Made by a program: the position numbers and the translations under genes
Part shown: positions 1-6,483 of the stretch, in pieces
Layout: every line of letters begins with the position of its first letter
Numbering within the stretch: position 1 is the stretch's first letter
Origin: DASQHY01 sp035602605
GTDB taxonomy: Bacteria > Acidobacteriota > Terriglobia > Acidiferrales > UBA7541
DNA: 8,610 bases
Reading direction: 5' to 3'
Assembly: GCA_035602605.1 (NCBI GenBank)
Contig: DATNLZ010000001.1
Coordinates: 1 to 8,610 of the forward strand
The notes under the pieces: model-generated
Told to the model about the DNA's origin: nothing
Database searches by the model: none
Seen by the model: the letters and a program-made list of their open reading frames with translations, nothing else

Positions 1-990
1 ATCGGATGGGCCGTTGGCGGAATCGTGGAGAACTACCATATCTACAACAATTACGTTTACAACTTCGATCACGGCATCGCCTATGGCGTCGCATCTGGAA
101 CTCATGGGACAATCTCCATTCACAACAATCATTTTGGTTCCATGACGGCTTGGGACAATACCGCCAATTCCTACCACCACGACAGTATCCACATCTGGGG
201 CGGCCAGCCGGCGGGGACTATTTCAGGCGTCTGGATTTACAATAACCTGTTTGATGGTGATCCGGGCCGTAACGTGAACGCATATGTCTTTTTGGAGCAA
301 GCGGTCAGCAATGCGGTTGTTTTCAACAATGTCATGATTTCGCCTTCGAACCGGACTTTCCCAACGGAAATATGCCTTGGCAATAAGGGTAGTTCGATCT
401 CGCAAAACAACCAGGCATTCAACAATACGATTCTTGGCGGCTCATACGCAGCGGGGACGGCACTCCAGAACTCATTGCAGAGTGGAACGATCGGCCCTGC
501 GGCAATCAATAACATTATTCAGGGGCAAAACGTCGTCATCAATTATGGGAATAGCGCTGATACGAGCACGACACCCTGCAGCAGCCCTGGCGGGTCGGTC
601 ACGGGCTGCATTTTGAGCAATATGTATGAGGATGTCGCGGCGGCCGGTGGATCGTATAACGGATTTGGTTTCCACGGGACGAACGGAACCACGCTCGCAT
701 GGTGGAGAGCTGCGCTACCGGCCGGGACCGGACAAGATGCCGGCGCACAATTAATGTCGGCAGCGGCCATGAAACTCGATAGCACAGGGCACCCGATGTC
801 CGGTTCGCCTGTGATCGGCACGGGCATGAACTTAACCTCTCTTTGCACGGGTCCTCTCGTTCCGTTGTGCAAGGATAAGGACGGGAATTCGCGGCCGGCG
901 AGTGGTGTCTGGGATGTGGGCGCGTACAATTCCGGTGTAAATGGCAAGGGGCCGGCAGCTCCGAGCGGCTTGAACGCAATCGTGAATTAG
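1..990 (+). CDS. Right-handed parallel beta-helix protein, 5' partial (putative polysaccharide lyase/epimerase-like)
   Basis: The reading frame is open from base 1 to a TAG at 988-990, giving 329 residues with the N terminus (including any signal peptide) outside the window. A GTG at 25 is an internal codon, not a likely start, because the same frame runs on upstream with matching beta-helix character. The sequence shows short Asn-rich turns recurring every 20-30 residues (IHNNHF, IYNNLF, VFNNV, AFNNTI, INNII), which is the ladder pattern of right-handed parallel beta-helix proteins such as pectate-lyase-like and PL6-like folds. The C-terminal part has the phrase SPVIGTG, then DKDGNSRP, then WDVGAY, a common cap of these secreted proteins. 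It ends with a Pro/Ala-rich linker, PAAPSGL, that looks like the beginning of an Fn3-type domain which is absent. Catalytic residues cannot be assigned. Its place beside polysaccharide genes suggests that it acts on or binds the polymer outside the cell; this is inference. Confidence 0.8.
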   Translation: MGWAVGGIVENYHIYNNYVYNFDHGIAYGVASGTHGTISIHNNHFGSMTAWDNTANSYHHDSIHIWGGQPAGTISGVWIYNNLFDGDPGRNVNAYVFLEQAVSNAVVFNNVMISPSNRTFPTEICLGNKGSSISQNNQAFNNTILGGSYAAGTALQNSLQSGTIGPAAINNIIQGQNVVINYGNSADTSTTPCSSPGGSVTGCILSNMYEDVAAAGGSYNGFGFHGTNGTTLAWWRAALPAGTGQDAGAQLMSAAAMKLDSTGHPMSGSPVIGTGMNLTSLCTGPLVPLCKDKDGNSRPASGVWDVGAYNSGVNGKGPAAPSGLNAIVN

Positions 991-1006
991 GTCTCGCACG
1001 ATTGCG
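975..1006 (+). terminator. Perfect 10-bp inverted repeat spanning the beta-helix gene stop codon
   Basis: Bases 975-984 (CGCAATCGTG) are the exact reverse complement of 997-1006, with a 12-base loop that contains the TAG stop. No T-tract follows, so it is not a classic intrinsic terminator. It could be a terminator helped by Rho, an mRNA 3'-end stabiliser, or a barrier separating the beta-helix gene from the downstream operon. The repeat itself is certain; the function is inferred. Confidence 0.45.
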
Positions 1007-1296
1007 GACCTCCCTGAAAGTTTCTTGGCGTTGATGATTCAGATGAGAACGCCGGACGATCTGCGTGTGCACGGTCATCATGGTTGGCAGGACAGGCATC
1101 GGTTTCTCAAGCATTCCCCTTAGCATCTTATGAGTCAAATCGCGTTGCCCTTCGTTGACGCGACGCTCCCGAATTTTCGACTGTCGAGGCGGATTCAGGT
1201 TTGTTTGACGGCGGGCCCTTATGCAGTTTTCCTTGCCACTTCCACTCGCCTGCTCGCTCTGAAGCACTCCCAGAAAGGGCAACAATCAAGATTTCT
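991..1296 (+). other. Intergenic leader of the polysaccharide operon
   Basis: This 306-base gap is the only long gap in the window and the most likely place for the promoter of the downstream genes. It holds the right arm of the 975-1006 inverted repeat, a second inverted repeat at 1027-1053, and a small ORF at 1130-1300. TTGACG hexamers occur at 1155-1160 and 1205-1210, but neither has a good -10 box at 16-18 bases, so no promoter is called. No RNA gene or mobile-element end was recognised. Confidence 0.6.
1027..1053 (+). other. Inverted repeat, 6-bp stem, 15-base loop
   Basis: GGCGTT at 1027-1032 pairs exactly with AACGCC at 1048-1053, and two G-T wobble pairs could extend the stem outward. 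It lies 20 bases after the 975-1006 repeat, so the two would form tandem hairpins in the RNA downstream of the beta-helix gene. No T-tract follows. A stem this short can arise by chance. Confidence 0.3.
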
Positions 1297-1300
1297 ATGA
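1130..1300 (+). CDS. Small ORF (56 codons) overlapping the flippase start; hypothetical, possible leader peptide
   Basis: An ATG at 1130 opens a 56-codon frame that closes with TGA at 1298-1300. That stop overlaps the flippase ATG at 1297-1299 as ATGA, the usual layout of translationally coupled genes. The predicted peptide starts MSQIALPFVD and has a mildly hydrophobic middle (YAVFLATSTRLLAL) and a basic, Gln-rich end. It resembles no family I know. No Shine-Dalgarno motif precedes its ATG, which argues against translation, and an open frame of this length can occur by chance at this base composition. In its favour, the flippase start also lacks a well-placed Shine-Dalgarno motif and would benefit from coupling. 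Low confidence that it is a gene. Confidence 0.2.
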   Translation: MSQIALPFVDATLPNFRLSRRIQVCLTAGPYAVFLATSTRLLALKHSQKGQQSRFL

Positions 1301-2868
1301 CCTTGAAAGAACCACATCGCCGGGGCCTTATTGCACGGAACAGCATTTTCAACTTACTCGGCCAGATTCTGCCCATGTTCATCGGGGTCGTGACGATCCC
1401 ATACATCGTGAGGGGCCTCGGTACGGACGGATACGGCATTCTCTCGATTGCCTGGATGGTGCTGGGTTATTTCAGCGTGTTTGATCTAGGGCTCAGCCGG
1501 GCAACCGTCAAGTTTGTGGCCGAGCATCTGAGCCCTGACAAAATCGACAAAGTTCCTGAACTGGTGTGGACCTCGCTTGGTCTTCTGGTCCTGCTAGGGT
1601 GCGGCGGCGGCTTGCTTGTTGCAGCCCTTGTGCCCATGGCTGTGACTCACCTCTTCAAGATGCCTGCGTCCTTCATAGGCGAAGCCAGAACCGCACTGTT
1701 TATCCTGGCTGCTTCGATGCCCGTGATTCTGGGCAACGACGCTATTCGCGGAGTTTTGGAAGCCACTCAGCGGTTTGACCTAGTCAATTATGTCAAGGTG
1801 CCCGCCAGCATTTGCTTCTATCTCGCGGCGGCGTTGGCGATCCCGCTTGGGATTGGAGTTGTGGGAATCGTTTTACTCCTGGTTCTCATTCGATTTACGA
1901 CTGCGGTAATCTATTTGGCTATCTGTTTCCGCATTATTCCTGGTCTTCGAACTAACCTCCGCGTTTCACGGGAAGCAATGGGCCCCCTCACGGTGTACGG
2001 CGGCTGGATCATGGTCTCTAACATGACGGGCCCGATTTTTGGGTACCTTGAACGTTTCCTGATCGCTTCGGCACTCTCCGTCAGCATGCTGACCTATTAT
2101 TCCGCACCCTTCGACTTGGTTTCCAAAATCATCATTTTCCCCGCCAGCATCACCCCGGCTCTGTTCCCCTACTTCAGTTACCATGGAAGCAGAAGCGGCA
2201 AGGTCGTTTCTGACACTACATCGCGTTCACTTATGTATCTTCTCCTGGTAATGACTCCGATCATCGCTACTTTTGTCTTTTTTTCGCGGGATATTTTGCG
2301 ACTTTGGATAGGGACGCAGTTTGCAAATCAGAGCTCCGCCGTTATGCAGATCATCGCACTCGTTTTCTTCCTGAACGCCTTGGCAATGGTTCCCTTTACT
2401 TCCGTGCAGGCGCTGGGCCGTCCTGATCTGAAAGCGATTCTGGACCTGATCGCCCTTCCCACTTACGCAATCGCTTGCTGGTGGCTCATGCGGCGAATGG
2501 GGATCAATGGAGCTGCGCTAGCGAAGCTGTTCATCACGCTCGTGGACCTCACTTTCCTTCTTGCATTTGCCCGGAGGCTCAAGGCGTTTTCTATTCGCGA
2601 CTGCATCTCCGGCCCGCTCGGGAAGACCATCCTGCTCAGTGGCGGGGTGTTCTTTACGGCTTTTCTCATCGCATCTCTCCACGCAAAAGTAATCGTGTCC
2701 CTTCTGCTCCTGACCCTTTGCTTTGCGTTTTACGTCATTCTTTTTTGGTTCATGGCTGGGAGCGAAGATGACAAGATGATGATCCAAGGACTTTTTCAAG
2801 GATTCCTCGCCGGACGAGGGCGCAAGGAAGTCGGCGCTGCGATCCAAGTCAGCGAAACAGATGCTTGA
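1297..2868 (+). CDS. Wzx-type polysaccharide flippase (MATE/MVF-like oligosaccharide transporter)
   Basis: This 523-residue integral membrane protein would flip lipid-linked repeat units from the inner to the outer face of the inner membrane. The N terminus has the family hallmark: a short basic lead (HRRGLIARNS), a first helix from about residue 12, then PYIVRGLGTDGYG at 35-47 and FDLGLSRATVKF from 62. About a dozen or more hydrophobic segments follow, with basic loops between them, for example around GLRTNLRVSREAMG and the HGSRSGK loop. Length and helix pattern fit the Polysacc_synt/Wzx group. The frame is open back to a TTG at 1201, but the extra 32 residues are polar and unlike the family, so ATG 1297 is chosen. 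The nearest purine-rich motif (AGAAAGGG, 1272-1279) is 17 bases from it, too far for a normal ribosome binding site. It is the first gene of a compact operon; the next gene starts 9 bases after its stop. Substrate specificity cannot be read from sequence. Confidence 0.9.
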   Translation: MTLKEPHRRGLIARNSIFNLLGQILPMFIGVVTIPYIVRGLGTDGYGILSIAWMVLGYFSVFDLGLSRATVKFVAEHLSPDKIDKVPELVWTSLGLLVLLGCGGGLLVAALVPMAVTHLFKMPASFIGEARTALFILAASMPVILGNDAIRGVLEATQRFDLVNYVKVPASICFYLAAALAIPLGIGVVGIVLLLVLIRFTTAVIYLAICFRIIPGLRTNLRVSREAMGPLTVYGGWIMVSNMTGPIFGYLERFLIASALSVSMLTYYSAPFDLVSKIIIFPASITPALFPYFSYHGSRSGKVVSDTTSRSLMYLLLVMTPIIATFVFFSRDILRLWIGTQFANQSSAVMQIIALVFFLNALAMVPFTSVQALGRPDLKAILDLIALPTYAIACWWLMRRMGINGAALAKLFITLVDLTFLLAFARRLKAFSIRDCISGPLGKTILLSGGVFFTAFLIASLHAKVIVSLLLLTLCFAFYVILFWFMAGSEDDKMMIQGLFQGFLAGRGRKEVGAAIQVSETDA

Positions 2869-2877
2869 GTTTGAGCG

Positions 2878-4014
2878 ATGAGAATAACATTCGTAATGCC
2901 TTGCTATCCGTGGACACCGATGGGCGGCTTCCGCGTGGTTTACGAATATGCGAATAGACTGGCCGTCAGAGGACACCAGGTCACGGTGGTTCATCCAAGC
3001 CGCGTGAAGTATGCCCCCCAGGAATCATTGACGACCCGTCAGTGGATTCGAAAACAATTCAATTCGATGATCGAACTCTATTCAGAGCCGTCCGTCGATT
3101 GGCAGCACATCGACAATCGAGTGAAGATGCGTTTTGCGCGGGACACAGATACACGCCATATTCCGGATGGGGATGTGCTTTTTGCGACCGCGTGGCACAC
3201 GGTTCGGTCCGTTCTCGAATGCCCTGCGGCAAAAGGCGAAAAGTTTTATCTGATTCAGGGGTACGAGGTTTGGCAATCGCCGAAGGATCAAATTGACGCG
3301 ACCTGGCAAGCCCCGCTGCATAAAGTCGTGATATCGAAGTGGTTGCTTGAAATTGCCAAAGGGCTTAGGTGCCGCAACATTGCCTACATCCCGAATGCGA
3401 TCGACCACCAACGCTATCGGGTTACCAAGCCGATCGAGGGCCGCCGCCAACAAGTAGCGATGCTTTTTTCCTTGACACAGATAAAGGGCTCCGCCGACGG
3501 AATCAAAGTTCTCACCATTGCAAAAGAAAAATACCCAGACTTGAAGGCAGTCCTGTTTGGCACGCCGCGTCGCCAAGCAGGGATTCCTAATTGGGTTGAG
3601 TATCACCAGAATCCGCCGCAGGAATTCATCGTAAACCAGATTTATAACAACTCCTCTGTCTTCCTCAGCCCCAGCTGGTTGGAAGGTTTCGCGCTTCCTC
3701 CCGCAGAGGCTGCCGCTTGCGGATGCGCAATCGCGGCGACAGATAGCGGTGGTATCCGAGATTTTATCGAAGACGGCGTGACTGGACTGCTTTCTGCACC
3801 CAAAGTCCCTGCGGCTCTTGCCGACAACCTCTGCCAGTTGCTCGAGAATGAGAATTTGCGCGTGCAGTTAGCCAAGGCATGTAACAGTTTAATCTCGCGT
3901 TTCAGCTGGGAGCAAAATACCGACAAACTCGAAACGCTTATCTGCAATGTAATCGAAGAGCGGCGACACGGAATGAAAATAGGCCCGGCGCAGCCCTATC
4001 TGGATGCGGTGTGA
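2878..4014 (+). CDS. GT4 family glycosyltransferase (GT-B fold, WsaF-like)
   Basis: This 378-residue cytoplasmic or membrane-associated glycosyltransferase probably adds a sugar from a nucleotide donor to the growing lipid-linked repeat unit. The N-terminal Rossmann half begins MRITFVMP and has a glycine-rich acceptor-side motif (GGFRVVYEYANRLAVRGH, from residue 16). A central segment, KFYLIQGYEVW from residue 122 followed by VVISKWLLE, resembles the rhamnosyltransferase WsaF and its relatives. The C-terminal donor-binding half carries the GT4 E-x7-E motif as EGFALPPAE, Glu269 to Glu277, followed by GCAIAATDSGG and GVTGLL. Length is normal for the family. The ATG start lies 9 bases after the flippase stop with only a weak GAG upstream, suggesting coupled translation. 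The sugar transferred is unknown; rhamnose is a guess from the WsaF resemblance. Confidence 0.9.
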   Translation: MRITFVMPCYPWTPMGGFRVVYEYANRLAVRGHQVTVVHPSRVKYAPQESLTTRQWIRKQFNSMIELYSEPSVDWQHIDNRVKMRFARDTDTRHIPDGDVLFATAWHTVRSVLECPAAKGEKFYLIQGYEVWQSPKDQIDATWQAPLHKVVISKWLLEIAKGLRCRNIAYIPNAIDHQRYRVTKPIEGRRQQVAMLFSLTQIKGSADGIKVLTIAKEKYPDLKAVLFGTPRRQAGIPNWVEYHQNPPQEFIVNQIYNNSSVFLSPSWLEGFALPPAEAAACGCAIAATDSGGIRDFIEDGVTGLLSAPKVPAALADNLCQLLENENLRVQLAKACNSLISRFSWEQNTDKLETLICNVIEERRHGMKIGPAQPYLDAV

Positions 4015-4023
4015 AAAACACCG
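4007..4023 (+). other. Perfect hairpin over the GT4 stop codon
   Basis: CGGTGT (4007-4012) pairs exactly with ACACCG (4018-4023) around a five-base GAAAA loop, and the TGA stop at 4012-4014 falls inside it. It ends immediately before the TTG at 4024, the farthest upstream in-frame start of the next gene, and 8 bases before the GGAG that serves GTG 4042. There is no T-tract. It could modulate translation of the next gene or serve as an RNA processing or stability element inside the operon. Function is inferred only. Confidence 0.4.
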
Positions 4024-4041
4024 TTGTCAGCGGAGCCGATA

Positions 4042-5568
4042 GTGCCTCCTGAAAATAATAAATTTGGCGGCGGCATTTCGGACACAGTCTTGCACCCGAT
4101 CGTACTGGTGGCGATGCTCGTCACGGTCGTGCTGATTTTCGTGCTTCCCCGCAAGTACGTTGCAGGGCCCCTTCTCTTCTGCGTGTTTTTGACTCCACTG
4201 GGCCAGGAAGTATATCTGGGGGGCGGACACTTGTCAGTCTCGCGGATTCTGGTCATGGCCGGCTGTCTGCGGCTTTTAATCACCAGGCTCATGCAGAAGA
4301 ACCGCCTTCTTGCGGGTGGATTCAATCCTGCAGATCGCGCGTTTTCGTTGTGCATTCTCTGCCAAGCATTCGGCTTTGTTTTTCATTTTCTACAGTCACA
4401 AGCGATCATCAATCAGATTGGATTTCTTTTGGATTTCCTCGCGGCTTATTTCCTGTTGAGAAGCCTGATCCAAGACGAAGCAGACATGCACCGGGTCATA
4501 AAGTGTTTCGCTTTCATTGCGGCGATTGTCGCAGTGGCCATGGTGATTGAACAGCTGAAAATGATCAATATCTTCGGATTGCTTGGAGGAGTTCGATCTG
4601 TCCCCGAAATCCGTGAGGGTAAAATTCGTTCACAAGGCGTCTTCCAGCACTCGATCTTGGCGGGCACGTTTGCGGCGACTTTGATGCCGTTATTTTTTCT
4701 GCTCTGGAAGAACGGAAAAGCAAAGCTCATCGCTGCCATTGGCATGCTGGGGGCATCTATCATGACCGTGACGGCGTGGTCCAGCACGCCTTTGCTGGCG
4801 TATGCGGCCGGGCTGCTGGGGGTTTCCCTTTGGCCCATTCGAACAAGGATGCGCCTCATGCGCTGGGGCGTTGTCTTTGCTCTGATTGGCTTGCAGCTTG
4901 TCATGAAAGCGCCCTTCTGGTTCCTGATTGCCCATATCGACTTGACGGGCGGATCTTCGGGTTATCATCGCACCATGCTCGTCGATCATTTCATCCGAAA
5001 CTTCGGTGACTGGTGGCTCCTGGGAACAAAAGACACATCCATATGGGGCGATGACATGTGGGACGTGCAAAACCAGTTTGTGGCTGTGGGCGTGGCCGGT
5101 GGTTTGATCGCCCTCTTCGCTTTCATCGCCGTTATCTACCGCTGCTTCGGGAGGCTGGGAGAAGCAAGAAAAATCGTCGCCGGTGACAAAAAGCGGGAAT
5201 GGCAGCTTTGGTTTCTCGGCTCCGCGGTCTTTGCCAACATCGTGGGCTTCTTCGGCGCTAACTATTTCGATCAATCGCGCGTTTCCTGGTTCGTGCTTCT
5301 GGCAGTGATTTCAGCCGTCACTGCCCCTATTTTGCAAGCGAGGCAAAGCGCAGAGGATCCAGCAGTTGCACTGCCGTTTAGTTTTTCCCAACCGGTATAT
5401 TCACGGCCATCGGCAGAAGGTTCGAAGGCTCCTGATTCCTCTTACAAGAGCATAAGCCGATTCGAGCTGCGCACTCGCGATCGCCGGGCGATGCTGGTAT
5501 CGTCCCACGCTGCTACCGTTAAACAATTGTCAGTCAAATTCTTGCCCGGAGGTAAAGGCGAGCAGTAA
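4042..5568 (+). CDS. O-antigen ligase/polymerase-like membrane protein (Wzy/WaaL family)
   Basis: This 508-residue protein has about ten or more hydrophobic helices and would polymerise the flipped repeat units or ligate the glycan to its acceptor on the periplasmic side. The helices begin at HPIVLVAMLVTVVLIFVLP and end near VSWFVLLAVISAVTAPIL. Between the late helices lies a larger loop with GYHRTML (Arg310) followed by NFGDWWLLGTKD, matching the long periplasmic loop of the Wzy_C domain, where a conserved Arg and a Gly-rich stretch are typical. About 75 residues after the last helix form a soluble, Ser/Arg-rich tail. GTG 4042 is chosen because CGGAG (4031-4035) sits 6 bases upstream; TTG 4024 would add six residues but has no Shine-Dalgarno motif and abuts a hairpin. 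Wzy and WaaL cannot be told apart by sequence alone; location between flippase and transferase genes favours Wzy. Confidence 0.85.
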   Translation: MPPENNKFGGGISDTVLHPIVLVAMLVTVVLIFVLPRKYVAGPLLFCVFLTPLGQEVYLGGGHLSVSRILVMAGCLRLLITRLMQKNRLLAGGFNPADRAFSLCILCQAFGFVFHFLQSQAIINQIGFLLDFLAAYFLLRSLIQDEADMHRVIKCFAFIAAIVAVAMVIEQLKMINIFGLLGGVRSVPEIREGKIRSQGVFQHSILAGTFAATLMPLFFLLWKNGKAKLIAAIGMLGASIMTVTAWSSTPLLAYAAGLLGVSLWPIRTRMRLMRWGVVFALIGLQLVMKAPFWFLIAHIDLTGGSSGYHRTMLVDHFIRNFGDWWLLGTKDTSIWGDDMWDVQNQFVAVGVAGGLIALFAFIAVIYRCFGRLGEARKIVAGDKKREWQLWFLGSAVFANIVGFFGANYFDQSRVSWFVLLAVISAVTAPILQARQSAEDPAVALPFSFSQPVYSRPSAEGSKAPDSSYKSISRFELRTRDRRAMLVSSHAATVKQLSVKFLPGGKGEQ

Positions 5569-5588
5569 AGCCTATTTTCTAAGCCATT

Positions 5589-6464
5589 ATGGGCACGACA
5601 GAGTCAAAATACGTACTCATTACCCCTGTTCGTGACGAAGAGGCCTACTTGCCGTTCACGATTCAGAGCGTAATTCACCAAACGGTGCGCCCGGAAGAAT
5701 GGGTAATCGTGAACGACGGATCAAAAGATAAGACCGGGGAAATCATCGAAGAGTATTCTAGGCAATATCCCTGGATTCGTGCCGTTCACCGTCAGGATCG
5801 CGGCCATCGCAAGTGGGGCGCGGGAATTATCGAAGCTTTCTACGACGGCTTTCATGCGCTCACCTTCCAGAACTGGGCGTTCATGGGCAAGCTGGATGGG
5901 GATTTATCCTTCGAACCGAGCTACTTTGAAAGTGCGCTCAAGAAATTCAGAGACAACCCTCAGATTGGAATCGGCGGAGGAGTGCTCTATCACGTCCAGG
6001 ACGGGCATAGGATTCCAGAACGCCATCCGATGTTTCACGTCCGTGGTGGCACAAAAATTTATCGCCGCTCCTGCTGGGAGGCGATGGGCGGCCTGTGGGT
6101 GGGACCTGGATCGGATACTCTGGACGATGTGAAGGCAAACATGCTGGGTTGGAAAACGCTGAGCTTTGCCGATCTGCAGATGAACCATCATAGGTGGACG
6201 GGAGCCGCCTATGGCCGCTGGGGCGGAATCGTCAAAGACGGAAAGACTGACTACGTCTCCGGATACCACCCGCTGTTCCTACTGGCAAAGCTTGTCGTAC
6301 GCCTTTCAAGACGGCCCTATATCCTCGGTTCCTGCGCCCTACTCTACGGATACATGACAGCCTGGCTGGAAGATATCCCTCAGGTGGCTGATCCACAATT
6401 GATTGCTTATCTCCAGCGCCAGCAACTCGCCAAACTATGTGGCAGAGAGACGATCTGGAAGTAG
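5589..6464 (+). CDS. GT2 family glycosyltransferase
   Basis: This 291-residue GT-A fold glycosyltransferase starts YVLITPVRDEEAYL, followed by VIVNDGSKDKT (Asp43) for nucleotide binding. The metal-binding DxD motif is DGD at 103-105, and DTLDD at 176-180 is the probable catalytic acidic cluster. Then comes HHRWTGAAYGRWGG, near where processive members carry QxxRW. A hydrophobic, basic C-terminal stretch (FLLAKLVVRLSRRPYILGSCALLYGY) suggests tight membrane association, suitable for a lipid-linked acceptor. The ATG at 5589 lies 20 bases after the preceding stop with no recognisable Shine-Dalgarno motif; no better in-frame start exists nearby. It would add one residue of the repeat unit. Donor and acceptor are unknown. 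It is not a duplicate of the GT2 gene that follows; the two share only generic GT-A motifs. Confidence 0.88.
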   Translation: MGTTESKYVLITPVRDEEAYLPFTIQSVIHQTVRPEEWVIVNDGSKDKTGEIIEEYSRQYPWIRAVHRQDRGHRKWGAGIIEAFYDGFHALTFQNWAFMGKLDGDLSFEPSYFESALKKFRDNPQIGIGGGVLYHVQDGHRIPERHPMFHVRGGTKIYRRSCWEAMGGLWVGPGSDTLDDVKANMLGWKTLSFADLQMNHHRWTGAAYGRWGGIVKDGKTDYVSGYHPLFLLAKLVVRLSRRPYILGSCALLYGYMTAWLEDIPQVADPQLIAYLQRQQLAKLCGRETIWK

Positions 6465-6483
6465 CCGGGAAAAGTCATACGAA

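Noticed and set aside
1155..1210. Possible -35 boxes (TTGACG at 1155 and 1205)
   Set aside because: No acceptable -10 sequence lies at the right spacing from either one.
599..1285. Long minus-strand ORF (228 codons) covering the beta-helix 3' end and the intergenic gap
   Set aside because: The translation is rich in Arg, Pro, His and Ser with no recognisable fold, and over much of its length it is the antisense shadow of the beta-helix gene.
1201..1296. TTG-initiated extension of the flippase
   Set aside because: The added 32 residues do not resemble Wzx N termini and no ribosome binding site precedes the TTG; ATG 1297 gives the normal family beginning.
3082..3606. Minus-strand ORF of 174 codons
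   Set aside because: It lies entirely within the GT4 gene, whose motifs are clear, and its translation has no family resemblance.
4690..5274. Minus-strand ORF of 194 codons
   Set aside because: It is antisense to the Wzy/WaaL-like membrane protein; the polar, low-hydrophobicity translation is what antisense of helix-coding DNA gives.
5556..5573. AGGC/GCCT stem over the Wzy-like gene stop followed by ATTTTCT
   Set aside because: The stem is only 4 bp with a 10-base loop, well within chance, so it was not counted with the other stop-codon hairpins.
6403..6483. TTG-initiated extension of the second GT2
   Set aside because: It overlaps the preceding gene by 62 bases, and the conserved GT2 start begins at ATG 6484.
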